From assembly GCA_031400005.1 (NCBI GenBank), contig JANNPJ010000473.1, positions 1 through 15,254 of the forward strand: a DNA stretch of 15,254 bases, read 5' to 3'. Positions within the stretch are counted from its first letter, which is position 1, and every line of letters starts with the position of its first letter. The position numbers were made by a program, and so were the translations under genes. A model generated the notes under the pieces. That model searched no databases and was not told the origin of the DNA. It was given only the letters and a program-made list of their open reading frames with translations. The stretch is from JANNPJ01 sp031400005 (GTDB taxonomy: Bacteria; Actinomycetota; Actinomycetes; Actinomycetales; Kineosporiaceae). Below, piece by piece: positions 6,178 to 13,656 of the stretch.

Positions 6178-7022
6178 GCCCGAGAGATGTTCGTCGCCCC
6201 GGAGGCCGGGATCGCACCGGCGCTCCTCAGGGCGGCATGCCCGTCAAGAAGTCACCCCCGGCCAAGCCGAGCGTGTCGATCAAGGACGTCCACGACCCGA
6301 ACGGCGTCCGGCTGCAGAAGGTGCTCGCTCAGGCCGGCATCGGTTCGCGCCGGGCCTGTGAGGAGCTGATCGCCAACGGTCGGGTGCAGGTGGATGGCCA
6401 GACCATCCGCGAGCTCGGCGTTCGGGTGGATGCCAAGCGGCAGGCCGTGCACGTGGACGGCGTCCGGATCCAGGTCGACACCTCGATGGTCTACCTGGTG
6501 CTGAACAAGCCGCCGGGCGTGGTCTCCACGATGGACGACCCGGAGGGCCGGCCCTGCATCGGTGACCTGCTGATCGGCCGCGAGGAGCGGCTGTTCCACG
6601 TCGGTCGGTTGGACGCCGCGACCGAGGGACTGCTGCTGCTGACCAACGACGGTGACCTGGCCAACCGGCTCTCGCACCCCAGCCACGAGGTTCCGAAGAC
6701 CTACCTGGCCGAGGTGGCCGGTCCGGTCGCCAAGGACGTCGGCAAGCGGCTGCGAGCCGGCATCGAGTTGGAGGACGGCCCGGTGAAGGTCGACTCGTTC
6801 CGGGTGATCGACGCCCGGCCGGGCAAGGCCCTGGTCGAGGTGGTCCTGCACGAGGGCCGCAACCACATCGTCCGGCGGCTGCTGGCCGCGGTCGGTCACC
6901 CGGTCGAGCAACTGGTCCGGATCCAGGTCGGCCCGATCAAGCTTGGTGACCTGCGCTCCGGGCGGACCCGCGCGCTGCACGGTGATGAGCTGGGCCGGCT
7001 GTTCGAGGCCGCGGGTCTTTAA
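6174..7022 (+). CDS. rluB: 23S rRNA pseudouridine synthase, RluB/RsuA family
   Basis: The enzyme isomerises uridine to pseudouridine in rRNA during ribosome assembly. The 282-residue protein has an S4 RNA-binding domain (about 45-95: VRLQKVLAQAGIGSRRACEE, then GRVQVDG) and a catalytic domain with GRLDAATEGLLLLTNDG. Asp147 in GRLD is the catalytic aspartate. LHEGRNHIVRRLLAAVGHPV is the conserved C-terminal motif. GTG 6174 is favoured by the GAGGAGGA tract at 6163-6170; ATG at 6237 is an alternative that drops 21 basic, disordered residues. The RluB assignment over RluE/RluF/RsuA rests on the scpB–rluB–cmk neighbourhood. The TAA abuts the tyrA GTG with no gap. Confidence 0.9.
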   Translation: MSPRDVRRPGGRDRTGAPQGGMPVKKSPPAKPSVSIKDVHDPNGVRLQKVLAQAGIGSRRACEELIANGRVQVDGQTIRELGVRVDAKRQAVHVDGVRIQVDTSMVYLVLNKPPGVVSTMDDPEGRPCIGDLLIGREERLFHVGRLDAATEGLLLLTNDGDLANRLSHPSHEVPKTYLAEVAGPVAKDVGKRLRAGIELEDGPVKVDSFRVIDARPGKALVEVVLHEGRNHIVRRLLAAVGHPVEQLVRIQVGPIKLGDLRSGRTRALHGDELGRLFEAAGL

Positions 7023-8231
7023 GTGGCTCTGCACCCGTCGGTGGCCGGCCTGGACACGGTCCGGATCGTCGGCACCGGGCTGCTCGGCACCAGCATCGGT
7101 CTGAAGCTGCACGGTCTCGGCGTCCGGGTGCTGCTCAGCGATCCATCGCCGACCGCGCTCGCCCTGGCTCGGGACGTCGGCGCGGGTGAGCCCGATCCCG
7201 GCGGGCTGCCGGTGGCGCTGGTCGTCGTCGCGGCGCCGCCGGACGTCACGGCGAGTGTCGTGGCCGCCGAACTGGATCGGCACCCGGAGGCCACCGTCAC
7301 CGATGTGGCAAGCGTCAAGACCGGGATCTGGACGGCGGTGCTGGCCTCCGGCGCCGACATCACCCGCTACGTCGGGGGGCACCCGATGGCCGGCCGCGAG
7401 CGGTCCGGTCCGGTGGCCGCCCGGGCCGATCTCTTCCTCGGCCGGCCCTGGGTGGTTTGCCCGGCGGATTCGGCCAACCATGCGTCGAGGACCGACCCGG
7501 CTCGGGTGGAGCTGGTCCGTCGGCTGGCTGCCGCGGTGGGCGCCAGCCCCGTGGTGATGCCCGCGCAGGAGCACGACGAGGCGGTTGCGCTGATCTCCCA
7601 CGTGCCACAGATCGCGGCCAGCCTGGTCGCCGCCCGGCTGGTCAAGGCCAGCGATCCGGCGGTGGGCCTGGCTGGGCAGGGGCTGCGGGACGTGACCCGG
7701 GTGGCGGACAGCGATCCAGCGCTCTGGGCGCAGATTCTGACCGCGAACGCCGCCCCGGTCGGCCGGGTACTCCAGGAGATCCGATCCGACTTGGACGGGC
7801 TGATCGATGCCCTGACCGCCCTCGAGGCCGAGGCAGACAGCTCCACCGGGACGAGCGAAACCACCGGGGCGGCGGGAGCAGTCGCTGCGGATGGTCGGGC
7901 CGGCCCGAATCAGCTGATCCAGGCGATCGGTGCGCGGGCCGCGGTAGCTCGGGTGGTCGCGGACGGGCGGACCGGTCGGGAGCGCATCCCCGGCAAGCAT
8001 GGTGAGCCGGTGACCCGCTACGCCGTGGTGACTGCCTTGCTGCCGGACAAAGCCGGGCAACTGGCCCGGTTGTTCAGCGACATCGGTGCAGCCGGGATCA
8101 ACGTCGAGGAGTTCGGGCTGGAGCATGCACCTGGGCAGAAGGTCGGCCTGGCCGGGGTCTCGGTGCTGCCACCGGCCCGCGCCGCCCTGGAGGCGGCATT
8201 GATCGAACGCGGCTGGCACATCGTGGCCTGA
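7023..8231 (+). CDS. tyrA: Prephenate dehydrogenase with ACT domain
   Basis: The enzyme oxidises and decarboxylates prephenate to 4-hydroxyphenylpyruvate in tyrosine synthesis. The 402-residue protein begins with a Rossmann domain (VRIVGTGLLGTSIG, 13-26). It carries the family motifs TDVASVKTGI (93-102), GGHPMAGRE (118-126) with the catalytic-site histidine, and ISHVPQ (191-196). After a helical dimer domain, a low-complexity linker (about 270-297) leads to a C-terminal ACT domain (about 333-400), which usually mediates feedback control by tyrosine. The GTG start follows the rluB TAA directly, so translation is probably coupled. A tyrA between rluB and cmk is found in several actinobacterial orders. 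NAD or NADP preference cannot be decided from the sequence. Confidence 0.9.
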   Translation: MALHPSVAGLDTVRIVGTGLLGTSIGLKLHGLGVRVLLSDPSPTALALARDVGAGEPDPGGLPVALVVVAAPPDVTASVVAAELDRHPEATVTDVASVKTGIWTAVLASGADITRYVGGHPMAGRERSGPVAARADLFLGRPWVVCPADSANHASRTDPARVELVRRLAAAVGASPVVMPAQEHDEAVALISHVPQIAASLVAARLVKASDPAVGLAGQGLRDVTRVADSDPALWAQILTANAAPVGRVLQEIRSDLDGLIDALTALEAEADSSTGTSETTGAAGAVAADGRAGPNQLIQAIGARAAVARVVADGRTGRERIPGKHGEPVTRYAVVTALLPDKAGQLARLFSDIGAAGINVEEFGLEHAPGQKVGLAGVSVLPPARAALEAALIERGWHIVA

Positions 8232-8355
8232 ATCCAGCGGGACTTTGTCCAGGTGTTGCCGCTGATGTCGGAATTCGACACGCGCGCAGGTCGACTGTGA
8301 GGGCCCGAACGGGGCAGACGTCGTGCTACTGGCATGAGCCGACGCTGCGCTCGAC

Positions 8356-8361
8356 TAACCT
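8356..8361 (+). promoter_or_regulatory. Candidate -10 box upstream of cmk
   Basis: TAACCT fits TANNNT and lies in the 165-bp gap between tyrA and cmk, the largest gap between parA and der. No convincing -35 is seen. A transcript starting near 8368 would carry the strong GGAGG (8385-8389) of cmk. Motif-level support only. Confidence 0.33.
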
Positions 8362-8396
8362 AGGAGGGTCATCCCACTGTTTCCGGAGGTTCTGCC

Positions 8397-9179
8397 GTGC
8401 CCGCCCCTATCGACCCCGAGGCAATCGGGCGTCCGCTCGTCATCGCCATCGACGGGCCTTCCGGCTCGGGCAAGTCGAGTGTGTCCCGCGAGGTGGCCCG
8501 CCGGCTCGGCCTGGAATACCTGGATACCGGTGCGATGTATCGAGCCGCCACCTGGTCCGCGCTGGAGGCCGGTCTGGACCTCGCCGACACCGAGGCGGTG
8601 GCCGAGCACGTGGCCACCCTCGACCTGGACATGGTCACCGATCCCGAAGGTCCGGGCGTGCGCGTCCACGGCCGGGACATCAACGCCGAGATCCGCGAGA
8701 CCCGGATCTCCACCGCGGTCAGCGCTGTCGCCACGAATCTCCCGGCCCGTGCGCACCTCCAGCGCCGCCAGCGCGCCCTGATCGACGCCGCTGCCAAGGG
8801 TGAGCGAGGTGGGTGCGTGGCCGAGGGCCGAGACATCACGACCGTGATCGCTCCCGATGCCGACGTCCGGATCCTGCTGACCGCCAGCGAGGCGGCCCGG
8901 CTGGCCCGGCGAGCCCTTGACGTCCATGGCACGGACGACGCGGCTGCCGTCGCCGCCACCCGGGATCAGATCGTTCGCCGGGACGCCGACGACTCAACCG
9001 TGTCGAGCTTCCAGGTCGCCGCGGACGGCGTCCTGCACCTGGATTCCTCCGGGCTCGACCTGGAGCAGACCGTGCAGGCCGTGCTCGATGCCGTCTCGCA
9101 CACCGCGGCCGGCGTCGCAACCACCGTCGCCGACCTCGACAGCGCCGCCCTCACCAGCAACAGCGCGGTGAACCGATGA
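8397..9179 (+). CDS. cmk: Cytidylate kinase
   Basis: CMP/dCMP kinase phosphorylates CMP and dCMP with ATP, feeding CTP and dCTP pools. The P-loop IDGPSGSGKSS (18-28) and the following YLDTGAMYRA (41-50) are the family signature. GRDI occurs in both the NMP-binding and catalytic parts (HGRDINAEI and AEGRDITTVIAPDADVRILL). The RRDADDSTV stretch carries the late arginine and aspartate residues of the lid/base site. GTG 8397 has GGAGG seven bases upstream. At 260 residues it exceeds the usual ~225-230 because of an Ala/Thr-rich C-tail of about 30 residues. Its TGA overlaps the der ATG (ATGA), so the two are translated together. Confidence 0.93.
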   Translation: MPAPIDPEAIGRPLVIAIDGPSGSGKSSVSREVARRLGLEYLDTGAMYRAATWSALEAGLDLADTEAVAEHVATLDLDMVTDPEGPGVRVHGRDINAEIRETRISTAVSAVATNLPARAHLQRRQRALIDAAAKGERGGCVAEGRDITTVIAPDADVRILLTASEAARLARRALDVHGTDDAAAVAATRDQIVRRDADDSTVSSFQVAADGVLHLDSSGLDLEQTVQAVLDAVSHTAAGVATTVADLDSAALTSNSAVNR

Positions 9180-10705
9180 GCGATCGGGTAGAGCAGGAAG
9201 AGCTCGGCGAGCCGATCGTCATCGATGTCGGCGAGGGTTACGGCGCGCTCGAGGCAGATGCTCCGGACGCCCCGCAGATCGACCGCGCGCTGCGAGCCGG
9301 GCTCAAGGAGTACGACCTTTCGGCCGAGGACCTGGCGCTGCTGGACCGCGGCGACGATGACGATTACGACGACGGCCAGGTCGGTCCGCTGCCGGTTCTG
9401 GCGGTCGTCGGTCGGCCGAACGTCGGTAAGTCCACCCTGGTCAACCGGGTGCTGGGCCGGCGCGAGGCAGTCGTCGAGGACGTTCCGGGGGTGACTCGCG
9501 ACCGGGTCAGGTACGAGACCGACTGGTCCGGACGGCGCTTCGTGGTGGTCGACACCGGGGGCTGGGAGCGCGACGTCCGTGGTCTGGCCCTGCGGGTGGC
9601 CGAGCAGGCCGAGGTGGCGATCGAACTCGCCGACGCGGTGATGTTCGTCGTCGACGCGACGGTGGGTGCAACAAGCACCGATGAGGCCGTCGTCAAGTTG
9701 CTGCGCAAGTCCGGTAAGCCGGTCGTGCTGGCCGCGAACAAGGTCGACGACTCGCGCACCGAATCTGACGCCGCCGCGCTGTGGTCGCTCGGCCTGGGCG
9801 AGCCGTACCCGGTGTCCGCGCTGCACGGGCGAGGCAGCGGTGACCTGCTGGACGCCGTCCTGGCGGCGCTGCCGCTGCAGTCGGCGATCGGCGAGGAGCC
9901 CGGGAGCGGGCTGCGCCGGGTGGCCTTGCTGGGCCGGCCGAACGTCGGCAAGTCGAGCCTGCTGAACGCGCTCGCCGGATCGGAGCGGGTGGTGGTCGAC
10001 TCGGTCGCCGGAACCACTCGTGACCCGGTCGACGAGGTCGTCGAGATCGATGGCCGCCCGTGGCGGTTCGTCGACACCGCCGGGATCCGGCGCCGGGTGC
10101 ACCAGAACCAGGGCGCGGACTTCTACGCGTCGCTGCGCACCCAGTCGGCACTGGAGAAGGCAGAGGTCGCCGTCGTCCTGCTGGATTCCAGCGAGCCGCT
10201 GACCGAGCAGGACACCCGGGTGATCCAGCTCGTGGTGGACTCCGGTCGGGCGCTGGTGCTGGCGTACAACAAGTGGGACCTGATGGACGACGAGCGCCGC
10301 AAGTTCCTCGAGCGCGAGCGCGAGGTCGACCTGGTCCAGGTGCAGTGGGCACCCCGGATCAACGTCTCGGCGATGACCAAGTGGCACGTCAATCGGCTGA
10401 CCCCGGCGCTTGACACGGCCCTGGCGTCGTGGCAGACCCGGGTCCCGACGGGCCGGCTGAACGCCTTGCTGTCGCAGATCATGCAGTCGCACCCGCACCC
10501 GGTGCGCAGCGGTAAGCAGCCCCGGATCCTGTTCGGCACCCAGGTTGCTGCCAAGCCCCCGCGGTTCGTTTTGTTCACCACCGGATTCATGGACGCCGGG
10601 TACCGGCGGTTCATCGAGCGCCGGTTGCGTGAGGAATTCGGCTTCGAAGGCACCCCGATCGAGGTTTCGGTCCGTCCGCGGGAGAAGCGCGGCCGCAAGA
10701 AGTAA
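9176..10705 (+). CDS. der: Ribosome biogenesis GTPase Der (EngA)
   Basis: Der is a double-Era-like GTPase needed for 50S subunit assembly. The first G domain has GRPNVGKST (79-87), DTGG (126-129) and NKVD (188-191). The second has GRPNVGKSS (253-261), DTAG (300-303) and NKWD (365-368). A KH-like domain with HPVRSGKQPRI and KPPRFVLF fills about 425-505, and the basic end is KRGRKK. The 509-residue length includes a ~70-residue acidic N-terminal extension (…RGDDDDYDDG), a feature typical of actinobacterial Der. ATG 9176 overlaps the cmk stop. A strong hairpin follows the TAA by 5 bp. Confidence 0.96.
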   Translation: MSDRVEQEELGEPIVIDVGEGYGALEADAPDAPQIDRALRAGLKEYDLSAEDLALLDRGDDDDYDDGQVGPLPVLAVVGRPNVGKSTLVNRVLGRREAVVEDVPGVTRDRVRYETDWSGRRFVVVDTGGWERDVRGLALRVAEQAEVAIELADAVMFVVDATVGATSTDEAVVKLLRKSGKPVVLAANKVDDSRTESDAAALWSLGLGEPYPVSALHGRGSGDLLDAVLAALPLQSAIGEEPGSGLRRVALLGRPNVGKSSLLNALAGSERVVVDSVAGTTRDPVDEVVEIDGRPWRFVDTAGIRRRVHQNQGADFYASLRTQSALEKAEVAVVLLDSSEPLTEQDTRVIQLVVDSGRALVLAYNKWDLMDDERRKFLEREREVDLVQVQWAPRINVSAMTKWHVNRLTPALDTALASWQTRVPTGRLNALLSQIMQSHPHPVRSGKQPRILFGTQVAAKPPRFVLFTTGFMDAGYRRFIERRLREEFGFEGTPIEVSVRPREKRGRKK

Positions 10706-10710
10706 CCCGG

Positions 10711-10749
10711 AGCAGGGCCGGTGGACAGCATTGATCCACCGGCCCTGCT
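10711..10749 (+). terminator. Strong hairpin terminator after der
   Basis: A perfect 15-bp inverted repeat (10711-10725 and 10735-10749, arm AGCAGGGCCGGTGGA) encloses a 9-nt loop. It starts 5 bp after the der stop. There is no T-tract, so it is of the actinobacterial stem-only type. It marks the end of the housekeeping block. Confidence 0.85.
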
Positions 10750-10812
10750 GGGTCCGGCAAGACTACGGTTGGATTGACGCGAATCTTCAATCCGGATGCC
10801 GGTCCGCGCCTC

Positions 10813-10818
10813 TAGCCT
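10813..10818 (+). promoter_or_regulatory. Leaderless-type -10 box for the DUF3224 gene
   Basis: TAGCCT is followed by 7 bp (GACCGGC) and then the ATG at 10826. This spacing places the transcription start at or next to the A of the start codon, the classic layout of actinobacterial leaderless genes. No ribosome site precedes the ATG, which agrees. No clear -35 is seen at the expected distance. Confidence 0.5.
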
Positions 10819-10825
10819 GACCGGC

Positions 10826-11251
10826 ATGGATCAGCAGAGCAGCGATGGCACCGTCGAGACGCGAGTGGTGAGCGGCGAGTTCGAGGTCACCGGGTGGGAC
10901 GAAACGCGCTATTTCGGCGCCGATGATCCGGACGGCACGCAACTGGCCCGGGCCACCGTGCGAAAGACGTTCACCGGTGCGGTATCTGGCAGCAGCGTCA
11001 CCGAATTGCTCACCGCCGGGGCCGGGACGGGCCAGGGGTATGTCGCCTCCGAGTTGTTCGAGGGCTCGATCGACGGGCGCAAGGGCACCGTGGTGTTCCA
11101 GCACGGCGGGGTCGGCGACGAGTCCGCCAGTACAGCCTTCGGAAACATTGTCCCGGGAACCGGGACCGACGAGTTGGCCGGGCTGCGCGGCACCGTGGCC
11201 TACCGGCACGACGAGACCGGAGCCGTCATCACCCTCAGCTTACAGAACTAG
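10826..11251 (+). CDS. DUF3224 domain-containing protein
   Basis: The 141-residue protein matches the DUF3224 pattern throughout: a SGEFEVTGWDE opening, then VRKTFTGAVSGSS, SELFEGSIDGRKGTVVFQHGG and the closing IVPGTGTDELAGLRGTV. Members are small beta-rich proteins, likely barrels, with no proven role; no signal peptide or membrane segment is present. An in-frame ATG exists at 10796, but 10826 fits the family start and the -10 spacing. Its TAG overlaps the stop codon of the convergent gene. Confidence 0.85.
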   Translation: MDQQSSDGTVETRVVSGEFEVTGWDETRYFGADDPDGTQLARATVRKTFTGAVSGSSVTELLTAGAGTGQGYVASELFEGSIDGRKGTVVFQHGGVGDESASTAFGNIVPGTGTDELAGLRGTVAYRHDETGAVITLSLQN

Positions 11252-11697
11252 GTCCTCCTGGCACCGCGCCGGTTGACCTGAAGGCCGGCGAGGACGCCAA
11301 CACCGACCAGAACGTGCATCAAGGCCAGGGAAAACCTTGTGCTGTCGTCGCTTTCACTCGTCAGCGGACCAATCGCACTGAGCGCGGCCAGCCCGAAACC
11401 GATGACCTGAGCGACCAGTACCATCGGCGACCACCAGCGGGCCAGCAGCAGCGCCAGCCCGGTGCCGATCAGCAGCGGCATAGTGGACATGAACACGACA
11501 CTGGACAGCTCAATTTCGTGTGCCTCCGACCCGGTCTGGCGGACGACGAGAGCACCGTCGGCACTCGCACGTCCGATGACGAGAACGAGGACATTGACGA
11601 CGGCGACAACCACGGCGGTGCCGAGCAGGACCAGAGCGGACCACCCTGCAATCGGTCGTACCCGGTCGTCGGTCGATGGTGTGATCGAGGAAGGCAT
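11248..11697 (-). CDS. DUF6069-like four-helix membrane protein
   Basis: This 149-residue integral membrane protein has four hydrophobic segments at about 18-42, 66-88, 92-112 and 122-141 and short charged ends (NRRGARRT at the C-terminus). The topology, the length and a stretch of polar residues between helices 1 and 2 resemble DUF6069, an uncharacterised actinobacterial family. The ATG at 11695-11697 is preferred because AGGA lies 7 bp upstream on this strand; a GTG nine codons earlier (11722-11724) is possible but falls within an inverted repeat. The gene is divergent from the sigma factor and convergent with DUF3224. Confidence 0.72.
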   Translation of the reverse strand: MPSSITPSTDDRVRPIAGWSALVLLGTAVVVAVVNVLVLVIGRASADGALVVRQTGSEAHEIELSSVVFMSTMPLLIGTGLALLLARWWSPMVLVAQVIGFGLAALSAIGPLTSESDDSTRFSLALMHVLVGVGVLAGLQVNRRGARRT

Positions 11698-11713
11698 GCA
11701 CCAATCCTGCAAG

Positions 11714-11728
11714 GTGAAGTTCACTTCA
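11714..11728. promoter_or_regulatory. Operator-like inverted repeat upstream of the DUF6069-like gene
   Basis: The 15 bases contain two overlapping palindromes: GTGAA-G-TTCAC (11714-11724) and TGAAGT-TC-ACTTCA (11715-11728). They lie 17 bp upstream of the chosen start of the minus-strand gene. The size suits a dimeric TetR/MarR-type repressor, but no such regulator is encoded in the window. Confidence 0.4.
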
Positions 11729-11823
11729 GATCAAGAGGCACCGACAGCGGGCATCGAGACCGCGGCGTTTCCAGCACCGCGGGCCCGGCGATGTCGTCCG
11801 GCGGCCCCGATCGGCCGGGTGGG

Positions 11824-11848
11824 GGAACCCCGAGTCGATCCCGGGGTC
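11824..11848 (+). promoter_or_regulatory. Candidate ECF-type promoter before the sigma factor gene
   Basis: GGAAC (11824-11828) and GGTC (11845-11848) are 16 bp apart, close to the GGAAC/GTC-type elements used by many ECF sigma factors. This would allow autoregulation of the downstream sigma gene. ACCCCG (11827-11832) and CGGGGT (11842-11847) form a 6-bp inverted repeat inside the same stretch, so it might instead be a regulator site. A TATAAC at 11884-11889 is an alternative -10. Confidence 0.33.
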
Positions 11849-11893
11849 AAAAGGGGCGAGCAACCATTGGTCCGGTCAACGCGTATAACCGGC

Positions 11894-11926
11894 ATGACGA
11901 GATGCGTGATCGTGGGGGAGCGGTGA
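11894..11926 (+). other. Possible 10-codon upstream ORF of the sigma factor
   Basis: ATG at 11894 opens MTRCVIVGER and its TGA (11924-11926) shares one base with the sigma ATG (TGATG). TATAAC ends 4 bp before it. Reinitiation coupling is possible, but a peptide this short cannot be told from chance. Confidence 0.2.
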
Positions 11927-12540
11927 TGGAGGAGCTGGTCGCCGTCTTCGAGGCTGGTCCAGTCGGCAACGCGGGCTCGGTGAGCAACGCGGGCTCGGTC
12001 GGCAACGCAGGCTCAGTCAGCGCTGACTTGGTCATCGACGTGGGGCCGGGCCCGGTCAGTTTTGATGGGTTTGTGCTGGGTCGCACGGATCGGTTGTTGC
12101 GGACGGCGTATTTGCTGACGCGCGATCATGCGTTGGCGGAGGATTTGCTGCAGACGGCGTTGACGAAGGCGTGGTCGGCGTGGCATCGGATCGAGACGGA
12201 TCCGGAAGCGTATGTCCGCAAGATTCTGGTGAATACGTATGCGACGTGGTGGCGGCGGAAGTGGACGGGGGAGCGTCCGACCGAGGTGCTACCAGAGGTG
12301 TCCGGTGGCACAGAGATCGACACGCACGCGGATCGTCAGGATGTGTGGGCGGCGTTGGGTCGGTTGCCCAGGCGGCAGCGGGCCGCTGTCGTCCTGCGGT
12401 ATTACGAGGGGCTGAGCGAGGTCGAGACTGCTGAGGTGTTGGGGTGCACGGTTGGCACGGTGAAGAGTTCGACCAGTCGGGCGCTGGCGAAACTGAGGAT
12501 TGATCCGGCCCTCACCGACATGGAGGGAGATCACCGATGA
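11926..12540 (+). CDS. SigE-family ECF RNA polymerase sigma factor
   Basis: The 204-residue protein has sigma-70 region 2 at about 46-112 (FDGFVLGRTDRLLRTAYLLT, DHALAEDLLQTALTKAW, DPEAYVRKILVNTYATWWRR) and region 4 at about 138-192 (DVWAALGRLPRRQRAAVVLR, then a helix-turn-helix with AEVLGCTVGTVKSSTSRAL). This is the TIGR02983 SigE-family pattern. ATG 11926 has GGGGGAG five bases upstream. The first ~44 residues are an unusual tail with an 18-bp DNA repeat. About half the leucines use TTG, and GCG, ACG, GAT and TAT are common, unlike the C-ending codons of neighbouring genes. The stop overlaps the next ATG (ATGA), so it is translated with its likely membrane regulator. Target genes are unknown. 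Confidence 0.9.
   Translation: MEELVAVFEAGPVGNAGSVSNAGSVGNAGSVSADLVIDVGPGPVSFDGFVLGRTDRLLRTAYLLTRDHALAEDLLQTALTKAWSAWHRIETDPEAYVRKILVNTYATWWRRKWTGERPTEVLPEVSGGTEIDTHADRQDVWAALGRLPRRQRAAVVLRYYEGLSEVETAEVLGCTVGTVKSSTSRALAKLRIDPALTDMEGDHR
11965..12018 (+). repeat. 18-bp tandem repeat in the sigma factor N-tail
   Basis: Three units (11965-11982, 11983-12000, 12001-12018) encode GNAGSV, SNAGSV and GNAGSV. The first two differ at two positions. The tail is Gly/Ser/Asn-rich, probably disordered, and outside the sigma-70 fold. Confidence 0.85.
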
Positions 12541-13595
12541 ACCTCACCGACTTGACTGCCGAACTAGAAACCAGGGCTGCGAACGCACCTCCCGCGGATC
12601 TGCCCGCGACGGCGGCGATGGCCCGGCTGACTGGCGTCCGGTATCGAATCCGGACCCGTCGCCGTCGTCAAATGGGTTCGGCCGCAGGGATTGCCGCACT
12701 CGGTGTGGCCGCCGTCCTGCTGTTTCCCGGAATGCCGCAGCAGCGGGCAGAGCAGGTTCCAGCATCCCCAGCCACCGCCGAGCCGACGCCGTCCGATCCC
12801 CTCGCCTTCGCGTCAGAGGTGGCCGGGGACCCGTTGGTCGCCACCGACACCGGAGTGATGGGGCAAACCGAGCTGGTACTGCGCTACACGCCGACCGACA
12901 CCAACCTGGCGATCTCCTTCTTCTGTCGGATCCAGACCCCCGACAGCCCGCCCCGCGTTTCCGCCGGCTTGATTACCACGATGGCGGTGAACGGGAAGGA
13001 GATAGAAGGCGGTGGGTGTAGCAGAGATGCCGTACCCAATCAGAACACGTTGACTCGCGGCGAGGCCGGTGCCGACAACCGGGCCGGATGGGCCGACCTC
13101 GGCGTGATTCGTGGGCGCGAAAGCGTGTTCCGGCTTCGGGTGACGTGGGACAGGGCGGGAAACCATGGCGCCGTGCGCCTCGGCCTCGGGATTTACGAGC
13201 CCAGCGGTCCGCGGCTGAGTGAAGGTGTGGACGGCTTCCCGAAGTTCTACGAGACCGGCAGGCACCGCTACCAACTGGCCGACTACTGGACAGAGAAGGC
13301 GGGCGCGACAGTCGACGGCAAGCCAACCACAGCAGTGAATCGGCTTTATCTGGATGTTCCGGCTGGCCGACATCCGGTCCAGGTGTGGCTAGAGCTCAAG
13401 CAGAGCAAGGCGGAGAGCAAGACCCGTGGCTTCGTCGAACTCTACGTCGATGGCAAGCGGGCCGGCGCCCGGTATGCCGCCGCTGATTCCGGATTCATCT
13501 CGCTGGACGACGCCAAAGCGCACACTATTGAGCTGCGCATTGACCCCGGGCTCCGAGGCACGATGGCGCTCGCGTACTACGTCCGGGTGGACTGA
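12537..13595 (+). CDS. Single-pass membrane protein, probable partner of the sigma factor
   Basis: The 352-residue protein has a ~45-residue cytoplasmic N-terminus ending in a basic run (RYRIRTRRRRR), one membrane helix (about 47-65), a Pro/Ala/Thr linker (70-90) and a large exported domain. The export domain has two cysteines, Cys130 and Cys161, that could form a disulfide. The last ~100 residues (LYLDVPAGRHPVQVWLELKQ, FVELYVDGKRAG) look like a beta-sandwich. Proteins of this layout regularly follow SigE-family sigma genes in actinobacteria and are presumed regulators, although no classical zinc-binding anti-sigma motif (HxxxCxxC) is present. The ATGA overlap with the sigma gene supports joint function. 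Its role as an anti-sigma factor is inferred. Confidence 0.75.
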   Translation: MNLTDLTAELETRAANAPPADLPATAAMARLTGVRYRIRTRRRRQMGSAAGIAALGVAAVLLFPGMPQQRAEQVPASPATAEPTPSDPLAFASEVAGDPLVATDTGVMGQTELVLRYTPTDTNLAISFFCRIQTPDSPPRVSAGLITTMAVNGKEIEGGGCSRDAVPNQNTLTRGEAGADNRAGWADLGVIRGRESVFRLRVTWDRAGNHGAVRLGLGIYEPSGPRLSEGVDGFPKFYETGRHRYQLADYWTEKAGATVDGKPTTAVNRLYLDVPAGRHPVQVWLELKQSKAESKTRGFVELYVDGKRAGARYAAADSGFISLDDAKAHTIELRIDPGLRGTMALAYYVRVD

Positions 13596-13600
13596 GGTCC

Positions 13601-13632
13601 GGCCGGTCGTCGCCCCCGGACGTCGACCGGCC
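13601..13632 (+). terminator. Hairpin terminator after the membrane protein gene
   Basis: GGCCGGTCG (13601-13609) pairs perfectly with CGACCGGCC (13624-13632) across a 14-nt loop; two more pairs can form inside after one mismatch. It begins 5 bp after the stop and precedes the LOG-family gene by 24 bp. No T-tract follows. Confidence 0.65.
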
Positions 13633-13656
13633 CATCCCGACTGGCAGGATCAGGGT

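Noticed and set aside
6252..8219. A 655-codon open frame on the minus strand
   Set aside because: It lies fully antisense to rluB and tyrA, whose motifs are complete. Such frames are common opposite high-GC genes.
11314..12540. A longer sigma factor gene starting at 11314
   Set aside because: The extra 204 residues are antisense to the four-helix membrane gene and low in coding character. The ribosome site and family length point to 11926.
13426..13656. Upstream extension of the LOG-family gene
   Set aside because: It overlaps the end of the membrane protein gene and the terminator hairpin; the family start is at 13657.
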